64,000 nucleotides of DNA from Crocinitomicaceae bacterium (GTDB taxonomy: Bacteria; Bacteroidota; Bacteroidia; Flavobacteriales_D; Crocinitomicaceae): positions 26,567 to 90,566 of the forward strand of contig JAQXCN010000013.1 in assembly GCA_029251865.1 (NCBI GenBank), written 5' to 3'. Of the stretch, positions 20,569-29,869 are shown one piece after another. The notes below the pieces were generated by a model that worked only from the letters and a program-made list of their open reading frames with translations, had not been told where the DNA came from and did no database searches. The translations under genes and the position numbers were made by a program. The first letter of the stretch is position 1. The number at the start of each line of letters is the position of its first letter.

Positions 20569-20671
20569 AATAAAGTGCTTAATCTAATGACAAGAAATTA
20601 CGAAGAGTCAGATAATTAGGATGATTCAAAAGAATCCCGCATTACATATCTTCTAAAAAACATGGTGTATG

Positions 20672-21934
20672 TTATTCTGCCGTTGCGCCAGCTTGGTCTA
20701 AATAAAGACGTACTGTGAATCTCAAAGTATTGGCAAGAGGACTCTGACGTCCATTTAATGAAGCTAAATAAGAAAAATCAATTGCGAACATATTGTATTT
20801 CAAGCTTGCTCCCAAATTCATAAATTGTCGGTTACCTTTATTTTTACTTTCAAAAAAGACACCTCCTCGAACGGCAAAAACATCATTGTACCACCATTCT
20901 GTACCAAAAGCAATATTTATTTCCGATAATTCTTCTCGAAATTTAGTTCCTTTTACCACCTCGAAATTCCCTTCGGAATCCGCAACCGGTACATCATTAT
21001 CATCAACGACAACATTTCCAGGTGCATCATAAAAAGATTGTAGCATCCCATTTATTACACCAACATCAGGATTCATACCCGAGGTAAGAATATAATCTTC
21101 ACCATCAAAATAATAGTTTGGTGGCGTCGGAACAAGAAGTTTTTGAAGATCTAAAGAAAAAGTTACTTTATTGTAGGCATCAAAATTCGCAAGAAAACTG
21201 TTACCAATCTTCAAATTCATAGGAATAAAATCTCGTGTTGCTAACTCAGAGTATGATACCTTATTTCCGATATTATTTATCGTTGTTGCAAAGGTGTAAA
21301 CACCATCAAGATTGCCGATTTTAGCATCGTCATTGTAATATGTAAATGATAAATCTGCAGCACCAACAACACCAGGCTTGGTATTAACTCCACCAACTGT
21401 CAATCCACCTGTGAGGTTAGAATAAGCAAACTTTCCATTAATACCTAAACTAAGTTTTCTTGAAAGACGAAAAGCATATGCTCCCGTAATCTCAAATTCG
21501 CTAGGCTTATCGTCCCGTATGACATTACCAGAAGCATCAGTAAAGGTGATTTCACCTAAACTGAAATAACGAAGTGCACCTCCGATCGTGTGTGACTTGT
21601 TAATTTTGTAATAACCAGATAAATAAGAAAGATGAATATCGTTAGTCAATTGTCGTAACCAAGGCGTATAGGATAAACTTACTTCTGAGGTCTGTTCTGA
21701 AAAACTCAAAACTGAAGTATTCCAATATACAGAGGTAGAGTTCGGACTTAACGCTGTACCTGCATCTCCCATACCGCCGGCTCTTGAATCAGGCGTTATC
21801 GACATAAAAGGAAGTGCTGTTGTTATTGTATTCAATTGTAAATCTTCGTCTGTAACACCACTACCTCCTGTGGGCTGAGCTAACAGAGTTGAAGAAAATG
21901 AAACCAAAAAGAAGGTGAGGAAAAAGTACTTCAT
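20672..21934 (-). CDS. porV: T9SS outer membrane beta-barrel PorV (LptO)
   Basis: 'LPFMSITPDSRAGGMGDAGTALSPNSTSVYWNTSVLSF', 'VSLSYTPWLRQL'; adjacent to porU. ATG 21934 gives the better signal peptide. Confidence 0.92.
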   Translation of the reverse strand: MKYFFLTFFLVSFSSTLLAQPTGGSGVTDEDLQLNTITTALPFMSITPDSRAGGMGDAGTALSPNSTSVYWNTSVLSFSEQTSEVSLSYTPWLRQLTNDIHLSYLSGYYKINKSHTIGGALRYFSLGEITFTDASGNVIRDDKPSEFEITGAYAFRLSRKLSLGINGKFAYSNLTGGLTVGGVNTKPGVVGAADLSFTYYNDDAKIGNLDGVYTFATTINNIGNKVSYSELATRDFIPMNLKIGNSFLANFDAYNKVTFSLDLQKLLVPTPPNYYFDGEDYILTSGMNPDVGVINGMLQSFYDAPGNVVVDDNDVPVADSEGNFEVVKGTKFREELSEINIAFGTEWWYNDVFAVRGGVFFESKNKGNRQFMNLGASLKYNMFAIDFSYLASLNGRQSPLANTLRFTVRLYLDQAGATAE

Positions 21935-21991
21935 ATAAAATTTAAATAGGTAATACATATACGTGAAAGAGGGCGATTTATTGTTGTTTCA

Positions 21992-24900
21992 TTACAATAT
22001 GACCAATTTTTCTGTCTTTTCAGCGGTTTGTCCGCTCGTGTCTTTTACTTTCACGCGGTAAATATAAACTCCTTTTGCCAATTGGTCACCATAATTATCC
22101 TTTCCATCCCAAAATAATTGATTCACACGAAAACCTTGCGTTGGAACAATCTCATTTAAAGTTTTTACTTGTCTACCTGAAACCGTAAATATTTGTATTT
22201 GGACTTCTAACTCGTTACATGCAAAAGAATGTTCAAACATGAATTCGGTTGAGCTTGTGAAAGGATTAGGATAGTTTAAGACATTCTGAAGCGTTAGGTT
22301 TTCAGTATCAACCACAACAAAGTCAATCGTGCTTTTTGAGGAATTATTATTTACATCCCACACTTTAAACTCAAGTGTATGCGGCCCCGGCGATAAACCG
22401 TCGAACTGAAAGCGTATTTCACCTGACTGGTATGAATCTAAATCCGCGACATAGAAATCATTAAGAATAACAGGCTCCGCGGAATTCCCATCTAAAATTG
22501 CTGTAATATCATGTCCAATTCCGTTACCAACGGTATTCACACCATTTTCATCAAAAATCTTTGCTAGTAAAATAGGTTCAAAATCAGTTTGCCCACCTGA
22601 AACAAAGTTCTCATCATTCATGAACAGGGTTATTTCTGGACCTATTGCATCAGAAATACCATTTGGATCGATACCACCAATGATTATTGAGGTATCATAG
22701 CCACCTGCATCTCGTTCATCAGTATATCCGTAGTAGCTTATCTTACCTTTGCCATAATTTAATGCAATATCTTTTGGCACTACAAATGAATATTCAAAAG
22801 CCCCGTTCGTCACAGATACTTTACCTTTGTAAATCACATTGCGCTGCAATTCATATTCAATCTCGGGAGAATAAAGATCTTGACCAAGCGTTTTTTGAAG
22901 CTTAATTTTATCAAAAATAGAAGGTGTTAAAATACCATTGAAATCACTTAATAAATTCCCCATATGGTCCTCTACATGCCCCTTCATTACAACTTTACTC
23001 AGTGCCCTAACGGTGTCAATAGCAATAGTAGGAGCTAAACCATTGATACTGTCTGTGACAACATTAAACCCTGGAGATGCTAACTTCAAAGCAGGATCAC
23101 CGATAAGTGTAAAACTCCTTTTATTGTCACTTGACCCTGTCTCATTTTTGGTTCTCATCACAATATCTCCAAAGGCCAATGCACTGCCATCAGGATTGCG
23201 ATCAAAAACGTTTTGAAAAAACTTATTTCCGGTTGTAGTATTCACTCCGAAGTAAACTGAACGTGTCGTTGTCATCAACGCAATTGCACCGCCATCAGGA
23301 TTTAATGCAGCCCATTCTCCTGCAGAAACCCTCGCTGGATCGTCATACTTTGTAAATTCACAGGTTGCAGAAACGAATAGAGTGAGAGCATTAATATTGT
23401 TCCAACTATTAATCTGAGGAATCGTAACTACTCGTTCTTCCGCTAGACCTACCTCTCCGCCATGACCAACATAATTAAAAATGAGGGCACCACGCTGAAT
23501 TCTATCTGTAATTGCATCTACAACCTCAGGATACCTTTGCCCTCCTGCACTTGTTTGCTGCGGAAAAGCGTCAAGATAAAGCTTGTCACAATTCATCTCA
23601 TTATGATTCTGCTTGGTATGGATGTATTGCGGTTCTGTATCGTTATTAATAAAATATCCTGACTCTTCATCATCTGCAACTTGTACGTATTTTTGTCGCC
23701 AATCACCAAAGGTGTTTAGCGAATTATCCTCAAGACAACATGATGCGCCCGCATTTGCAAATAACTCCGAACCGTTTTTCATGTAATGTTCAATTTTATC
23801 AACTTGTTGTTCAGCTTGGGTTATTGTAGATGCTAAAATTCTTCCGATACCGATGTCTAATAAATCCGAACCAGAAATAGCCTCACCATCATCAAGCATA
23901 CCGTAAAAATCATCAGTTACTAAGGCTGAGATATGATTCTCGCTGCTCTGCACCTGATAGGTTAACACAAAATTATTATTATCCGGAACCCTGTTCTTCG
24001 GATCAAATGTGCCGTCACCGAATAAAAGCATATACTTCGGAGCTGAATCTGGATTAGACTGGGAACGCTCGTAAAACATTCTAGCGAAGGAACGAATCGC
24101 CACCGCGTCTTGCCCACCAGAACTAAATTCATTGAATATTTGACGCGTAGTTACCACATGAACTGTAAGTCCGTTATTTCTATGTAATTCAGCAAGTCTA
24201 TCCGCTTGAGATTTAAAATTTGGATGTGTTACTACAAGGTAGTCTGCTTGTTCAAGCCCGTGAAGATTTTGATGATCCACTGGAGCCACATATTCAGGAC
24301 TAAAAAATGTACCACCATTGCTTGCTACATATTCTACATAAGTTATTGAATCCAAGAACTCAAAAACACCACCTAATAAATTACCAGATAATCGTTTCGG
24401 ATTATGCCGATCTGTAATATCCCAAATAAACCCTGTGGAAGGGAAATTTTGAATTTGGAAATTTCCAATACCTAACTCTAGGTTTGTTAGGTTGCGAAAA
24501 CCCATTTGGCTTCCGAAAAACTTTAGTGTTCTCCTCGTATTTAAGGAAATTCGATCCAGGTAGGTCAATACACTTGGGCTATTCCTTTGAATCGTGATTT
24601 TCAAAGGAACATTACCTGAAGACGGAGGATTGTTCAAGACAAATGCTTGCGAAGAACGTACATAATCAATTGAGGTATGCGGAAGTCCTTCATCGACTAG
24701 AGTTTCTCCATTCACTGAATATCTTTGAGCAGTTCCGCCTGGACTGGTTGCATTCGTTGCTATGGATGTCTTAAAGAAAACTGGAGCGCCCGATATGTCT
24801 GGAATTGCAAAATTAAATGTTTGCTCTAGGTCAATATCAAAGAGTTCACCATACCATCTCTGCCCCCCGCCAATCAGAGAAATCAAATCGTTTTCATAGC

Positions 24901-25813
24901 ATGAACGAAAATCATAACTTGTTATGGTCTCAGTCGGTGCAGCAGTCACCGTTGCTTTATTACCTATTTCTAGTGGAGGCCTTTCCGGGTTGATGTTAAC
25001 GAAATAATAGGAGTAATCTGAATATATGTTTTTGATTTGGTTAAAACCAGCAGTACCGTTTGGCACCCATCTATTTGGACCAAAACCGTAGAATAATATG
25101 TAATCGTTTTGATTAAAAGTATTGTCAGCAGCACCAACATATGCAACTGAATTCTGCGCCAAATCGTCAGTTCTTGGTAAACTGTTTAATTCTGGGAGCT
25201 TTCCATCTCCATTTCCATAAATGTGAACACTTTTAGGGTTTAGACCTGACATTTCTATACCCATCGATGAAAGTAAATCGTAATCAACCTTATAAATACC
25301 ATCATTTTGAACAGCGATTTTATACCAGTCTCCAGATCCGAGCATAAGAACTGATTCACCTACAAAATCTTTTTGTACAACCTCAAAATTATTTTCTGCA
25401 AAAACTTGAACTGTCGTAATTCTTTTAATTAAACCCTCTTCTTTAATAAATGGAATTCCCGAAATGACAAGAAATACTTCGTGTGCTGATTTTGTAAACT
25501 TTATATCCAAAGGATTTTGCTCCAAAACACGCACATCCATTTGAGCGAGAAAATCAATTTCCGATTGGAGCGCATTTGCCGTTGAAAAAGTCACAGCGTT
25601 TACAGATAGACTTGAGCCCTTAAATTTTTTCTTGATGAATATTTTTGGTAAACCATTATCATAATGGACGCCCCCGAAATTTGGAGCCACAAAAGACTGC
25701 ACTCCATCATCAAGAAGTATTGGTTTTTTCCATTCAATATTTTCGACATGGTTTTGCGAAAAGAAAAAAGTAACGGAAAAAAGAAAGAAAGAGAAAATTA
25801 AAATCTTATTCAT
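21992..25813 (-). CDS. porU: T9SS C-terminal signal peptidase PorU (C25 family)
   Basis: 1277-aa ORF; 'FNYVGHGGEVGLAEERVV' and 'LFVSATCEFTKYDDP' (His/Cys of gingipain-like C25); C-term 'NYPNPFTSSTEFMFEH...KGVYIYRVKVKDTSGQTAEKTEKLVIL'. Confidence 0.93.
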   Translation of the reverse strand: MNKILIFSFFLFSVTFFFSQNHVENIEWKKPILLDDGVQSFVAPNFGGVHYDNGLPKIFIKKKFKGSSLSVNAVTFSTANALQSEIDFLAQMDVRVLEQNPLDIKFTKSAHEVFLVISGIPFIKEEGLIKRITTVQVFAENNFEVVQKDFVGESVLMLGSGDWYKIAVQNDGIYKVDYDLLSSMGIEMSGLNPKSVHIYGNGDGKLPELNSLPRTDDLAQNSVAYVGAADNTFNQNDYILFYGFGPNRWVPNGTAGFNQIKNIYSDYSYYFVNINPERPPLEIGNKATVTAAPTETITSYDFRSCYENDLISLIGGGQRWYGELFDIDLEQTFNFAIPDISGAPVFFKTSIATNATSPGGTAQRYSVNGETLVDEGLPHTSIDYVRSSQAFVLNNPPSSGNVPLKITIQRNSPSVLTYLDRISLNTRRTLKFFGSQMGFRNLTNLELGIGNFQIQNFPSTGFIWDITDRHNPKRLSGNLLGGVFEFLDSITYVEYVASNGGTFFSPEYVAPVDHQNLHGLEQADYLVVTHPNFKSQADRLAELHRNNGLTVHVVTTRQIFNEFSSGGQDAVAIRSFARMFYERSQSNPDSAPKYMLLFGDGTFDPKNRVPDNNNFVLTYQVQSSENHISALVTDDFYGMLDDGEAISGSDLLDIGIGRILASTITQAEQQVDKIEHYMKNGSELFANAGASCCLEDNSLNTFGDWRQKYVQVADDEESGYFINNDTEPQYIHTKQNHNEMNCDKLYLDAFPQQTSAGGQRYPEVVDAITDRIQRGALIFNYVGHGGEVGLAEERVVTIPQINSWNNINALTLFVSATCEFTKYDDPARVSAGEWAALNPDGGAIALMTTTRSVYFGVNTTTGNKFFQNVFDRNPDGSALAFGDIVMRTKNETGSSDNKRSFTLIGDPALKLASPGFNVVTDSINGLAPTIAIDTVRALSKVVMKGHVEDHMGNLLSDFNGILTPSIFDKIKLQKTLGQDLYSPEIEYELQRNVIYKGKVSVTNGAFEYSFVVPKDIALNYGKGKISYYGYTDERDAGGYDTSIIIGGIDPNGISDAIGPEITLFMNDENFVSGGQTDFEPILLAKIFDENGVNTVGNGIGHDITAILDGNSAEPVILNDFYVADLDSYQSGEIRFQFDGLSPGPHTLEFKVWDVNNNSSKSTIDFVVVDTENLTLQNVLNYPNPFTSSTEFMFEHSFACNELEVQIQIFTVSGRQVKTLNEIVPTQGFRVNQLFWDGKDNYGDQLAKGVYIYRVKVKDTSGQTAEKTEKLVIL

Positions 25814-25888
25814 AATCTGAAACAAACAATTGAATTGATAGTCTAAAAAACGCCAAAATATTCAAATTATTACAATTAATATACGATA

Positions 25889-25904
25889 TTTGTAACCTTA
25901 CAAA
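25889..25904. promoter_or_regulatory. Palindrome TTTGTAA-CC-TTACAAA in the divergent porU/porP intergenic region
   Basis: Perfect 7-bp arms with 2-nt centre. Confidence 0.35.
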
Positions 25905-25945
25905 CTATAATCACGTTAAGATTGTTCGTGACTAAACTCAATTGT

Positions 25946-26929
25946 GTGAAGAAAAAGCATTTATTCCTATTTGTTTTTGTGATCGCTTGTCTCTCGACAA
26001 CGTCCTTAAATTCAGTACGTTCGCAAGACCCAACGTTTACGCAGTTTTTCTCTAATCCGATTTATTTGAACCCTGCCCTAGCAGGATCTTCAGGTTGTCC
26101 GAGATTTGCAATGAACTACAGAAATGAATGGCCGCAGCTTACAGGAAACTATGTTACCTACTCAGCGGCTTTTGATACGTATGCAAAAAGCATATCGGGT
26201 GGTATAGGTATTTTAGCGATGCACGACCAACAAGGTCAGGGAACAATATCTACGTCAATGCTCGGCGCCATTTATTCTTATAACTTAAAAGTAAATCGAA
26301 AATTTTCTTTGATGTTCGGGGCAAGAGCGGCATGGTTTCAAAAATTCTTGGATTGGGATAAGTTAACCTTTGGAGATATGATTGACCCAAGGAGAGGCTT
26401 TATTTATCAAACCGGAGATGTTCCAAGAGGAAACGGAAGAAGAGGATACTTTGACGCATCTGCTGGATTTGTTGGTTTTGGTAAAAACTTCTATTTTGGA
26501 GGTGCAATTCATCACCTGAATAGACCAGATGAATCAATGATTCTAGGTGAATCGAGACTTCCAATGCGATTTACAGGGCATGCTGGTGCTGACATCCCCT
26601 TAGGGAGAAAAGGCAGATACACAAGTACTACGAGTATAATGCCGAACATCATTTATCAGTATCAAAATGGATTTCAGGAATTGAACATTGGAACCTATAT
26701 AAAATATGGAAACTTTACAGTTGGTGCTTGGTATAGAAATCGAGATGCCTTTATACTCTGTTTTGGAATAACAACAGATAAAATTAAATTGGGTTACAGT
26801 TATGATATTACCGTTTCTAAATTAGGAAATGGTATTTCTGGTGGTTCCCACGAAGTTTCGCTTGGTTTCAATCTAAAATGCAGAAGAAAGCCAAGAAACT
26901 TTAGAAAGATATCATGTCCTTCTTTTTAG
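25946..26929 (+). CDS. PorP/SprF family T9SS membrane protein
   Basis: 'QDPTFTQFFSNPIYLNPALAGSSGCPRFAMNYRNEWP' is diagnostic; 'KLGYSYDITVSKLGNGISGGSHEVSLGF'. Probable GTG start at 25946 (signal peptide VKKKHLFLFVFVIACLS); the longest ORF begins at TTG 25922. Confidence 0.92.
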   Translation: MKKKHLFLFVFVIACLSTTSLNSVRSQDPTFTQFFSNPIYLNPALAGSSGCPRFAMNYRNEWPQLTGNYVTYSAAFDTYAKSISGGIGILAMHDQQGQGTISTSMLGAIYSYNLKVNRKFSLMFGARAAWFQKFLDWDKLTFGDMIDPRRGFIYQTGDVPRGNGRRGYFDASAGFVGFGKNFYFGGAIHHLNRPDESMILGESRLPMRFTGHAGADIPLGRKGRYTSTTSIMPNIIYQYQNGFQELNIGTYIKYGNFTVGAWYRNRDAFILCFGITTDKIKLGYSYDITVSKLGNGISGGSHEVSLGFNLKCRRKPRNFRKISCPSF

Positions 26930-26984
26930 GACTTTGTAACTTTTGATAAAATTTGAATTGTACATACGTTAATCATAGTCGACC

Positions 26985-29807
26985 ATGAAAACTAAAAATT
27001 ACATTAAAATAGCAAGTCTTTTCAGTGCCATTATTCTCCTAGGATCTTGTGCCAAAGAGCGCTCTACCTCAACGGGTTGGGAATATAACAACTACCAGAA
27101 TGGAGGTTTTGAAAAGTTCGATGCAAAAGAACAAGAAACTGGTCCTGGTCTTGTATTCATTGAAGGCGGAACTTTCACAATGGGAAGCACGGAAGAGGAT
27201 GTCATGGGTGACTGGAATAACAGTCCAAAACGTGCGACGGTTTCCTCGTTTTACATGGACAGAACAGAGGTAACAAACCTACACTGGACTGAGTACATGA
27301 ATTGGATGAAACGCGTCTATTACAAATCATATCCGCACATTTATAAAAAATGTCTTCCTGATACACTCGTTTGGAGATCTCCTCTTTCCTACAGAGAGAA
27401 GTTTGTTGACTATTATCTTCGTCATCCTTCTTACAGAGATTATCCAGTTGTTGGTGTTTCTTGGTTACAAGCCAATGATTTCTGTAAATGGAGAACAGAT
27501 CGTGTAAACGAAGCGATTTTAGTTAGAGAGGGTATTATTAAATGGCACTTTGCAAATACCTATGATCATGAGAATTCTGACGTTGGTGCTGCAAATAGAG
27601 CAAATTATGCTTCTATGACTTCTTCACCCGAAAATATGTTTTCCACTGAAAACTATCTCAATGGTAATTATAACGTTCAGACTGGCTCGCCGAATAAGAA
27701 TAAAAAAGGTGATACGCTTGGTTTGAAAGGTGGATATACTCTAGATGACGGTAGTTCAAAAGCACCTATGCTTGATGCCAAAACGAAAAAACCAATTCCA
27801 AGAGATCCGTATCAATTACAAAATTATGATCCGGTATACGCCAACGAATCTCGACTTGGTTCTAGAGCGGTTAAAATGGAAGATGGAATCCTTCTCCCAA
27901 AATACCGTCTACCGACTGAAGCAGAATGGGAATTTGCTGCATTAGGCTTAATTGGAAATCTTGACCCAGATTCGGAAAATATTGATTCACGCCGTATCTA
28001 TCCGTGGGATGGTCACTACGTAAGAAGAAAAGAAGACCAATGGGCTGGCGCAATACAAGCGAATTTTGTTAGAGGAAATGGTGACTACATGGGTGTTTCA
28101 GGAGCTTTAAATGATGGAGCTGACGTTACTGCTCGTGTAGATGACTTTTGGCCAAATGATTACGGTTTGTATCACATGGCAGGAAATGTTTCGGAATGGG
28201 TTATGGATGTTTATCGCCCTACCTCGAATGAAGAATCTGAAGACTTTATGCCGTTTAGGGGTAATGTTTACACAACGCAATTACTCCGTCCTGATGGATT
28301 ATATGATAAACCAGTTTTAGCCACTGATAATCTCTATGATGTATACGGAATGAAAGAATATGTTAATGAATTTGCGCGCGCAAAATACCTTTCATTAACA
28401 GGTGGAACAAAAGCGGTGAATGATTTGAACAAGAAAAACGATCCTTCTTATGTATCAAATTATATCAAAGAAAATCCTAATCAGTACGTGGACTTCCAAG
28501 TGGAAAGCGGGAATTTAAAGGAAATGAATGGCGTATGGCTGGTCCTCAAAGGAGACTCAGTGAAGTTAACTGCCAATATTGAAAAACTAAACAACATTAA
28601 AAAACCTTTCGCGTGGGAAACTGAGGGTGCTCAATTTATGGGTACTACGGCGCAAGATACGAATGTTGTTGTATCATTTTCGGATGCTGGAGATTTTGCA
28701 ATGACTCTGACACAAGAGAATGATTATAAGGAGAGCAAAAAGTTTAAAGTGTTTAATAACAAAAAGAGCTTTGATGACTATGTTAACTATGTAAATTCGA
28801 AAAGAGGTCAAATACTTGGAAATTCAAGACAAAACCCCAGAAAATTCCAGTTTAATGCTCCGAAGGACGGATATGTTTATGGATATAATAAATATTCGAA
28901 AAACGATAGTATTGAATTTAGAGTTTTAGACGATATTAATGGTGTTCTCGATACTGCCATCTATTTATACAATCAGGGCAATGCTACAAAAGCATCTCAT
29001 TATTTGGAGGTTGCATTATTTGGTAATCTTCACAAATCTGATGTATTAGCGATGGAAGATTATCGTAAAGGGCACTTTGAAGGTAAAGTTTACGGTGATG
29101 CGAATGAAGAAATAAAAATTGGCGTTGATGAAGACAATGCTGATGTTATGGTGGAAGCTACCCCCCTTTCAAAGGTGGGCATCTACTTCACTCAGAAAAA
29201 TTACGATGTGGGTTCTAATGATCCTTCAAAGCAATTCCTTGTGGATGGTAAAATCATTTCTACTAGTGTATTTAACGACGTTTACCTTGAGCATAGATTT
29301 AAAAATTACAAGCAAGATCCTAATATTACATCTTGGATCCTGACATTAAGAAATGGACTTACTGAATTTGTGAATGAAACTAGAGGTCAACAGCGTTGGA
29401 GAAACGTCACTGAAGACGAAAATGCTGGTAGATTAAATTACAGAAAAGACGACTACATAAATTATCTTGATGGTGACCTTGAGTCCTCTATTTATTATAA
29501 TAATCAAAAGAAAATTGACGATATTAATAATGGAAGTAGAGATCCTAAACAAGCAGTTTACCAAAGTGAATTTGAAAACTTTAATTTAAAGGGTGAAGCT
29601 GTAAATGTTGGTGTAAGTGGATGGCCAACTACCTTGGTTTCTGACAAATCTAGAGTTTACAAAGGTGGTTCTTGGTCTGACAGAGCATTCTGGCTATCTC
29701 CAGGTAACAGACGATTCTTAGATGAAGAACAATCAACCGCTATGATTGGTTTTAGATGCGCTATGGACAGACTTGGTAGTACCAGAGCCAATTCAAAAAA
29801 GAAATAA
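26985..29807 (+). CDS. gldJ: Gliding motility-associated lipoprotein GldJ (FGE-sulfatase domain), with a large internal insertion
   Basis: Lipobox 'IILLGSCAK'; 'FIEGGTFTMGSTEEDVMGDWNNSPKRATVSSFYMDRTEVTN', 'LPTEAEWEFAALG', 'HMAGNVSEWVMDVYRP', 'NYLDGDLESS'-type block, 'VYKGGSWSDRAFWLSPGNRRFLDEEQSTAMIGFRCAMDR'; upstream of murF. Confidence 0.9.
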   Translation: MKTKNYIKIASLFSAIILLGSCAKERSTSTGWEYNNYQNGGFEKFDAKEQETGPGLVFIEGGTFTMGSTEEDVMGDWNNSPKRATVSSFYMDRTEVTNLHWTEYMNWMKRVYYKSYPHIYKKCLPDTLVWRSPLSYREKFVDYYLRHPSYRDYPVVGVSWLQANDFCKWRTDRVNEAILVREGIIKWHFANTYDHENSDVGAANRANYASMTSSPENMFSTENYLNGNYNVQTGSPNKNKKGDTLGLKGGYTLDDGSSKAPMLDAKTKKPIPRDPYQLQNYDPVYANESRLGSRAVKMEDGILLPKYRLPTEAEWEFAALGLIGNLDPDSENIDSRRIYPWDGHYVRRKEDQWAGAIQANFVRGNGDYMGVSGALNDGADVTARVDDFWPNDYGLYHMAGNVSEWVMDVYRPTSNEESEDFMPFRGNVYTTQLLRPDGLYDKPVLATDNLYDVYGMKEYVNEFARAKYLSLTGGTKAVNDLNKKNDPSYVSNYIKENPNQYVDFQVESGNLKEMNGVWLVLKGDSVKLTANIEKLNNIKKPFAWETEGAQFMGTTAQDTNVVVSFSDAGDFAMTLTQENDYKESKKFKVFNNKKSFDDYVNYVNSKRGQILGNSRQNPRKFQFNAPKDGYVYGYNKYSKNDSIEFRVLDDINGVLDTAIYLYNQGNATKASHYLEVALFGNLHKSDVLAMEDYRKGHFEGKVYGDANEEIKIGVDEDNADVMVEATPLSKVGIYFTQKNYDVGSNDPSKQFLVDGKIISTSVFNDVYLEHRFKNYKQDPNITSWILTLRNGLTEFVNETRGQQRWRNVTEDENAGRLNYRKDDYINYLDGDLESSIYYNNQKKIDDINNGSRDPKQAVYQSEFENFNLKGEAVNVGVSGWPTTLVSDKSRVYKGGSWSDRAFWLSPGNRRFLDEEQSTAMIGFRCAMDRLGSTRANSKKK

Positions 29808-29828
29808 ATAATCTAAAAGATATCCAAT

Positions 29829-29857
29829 AAGCCCGTAGTGATACGGGCTTTTTTTTT
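29829..29857 (+). terminator. Rho-independent terminator after gldJ
   Basis: AAGCCCGTA-GTGA-TACGGGCTT followed by T7; perfect 9-bp stem. Confidence 0.92.
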
Positions 29858-29869
29858 ACATATTTGTAT

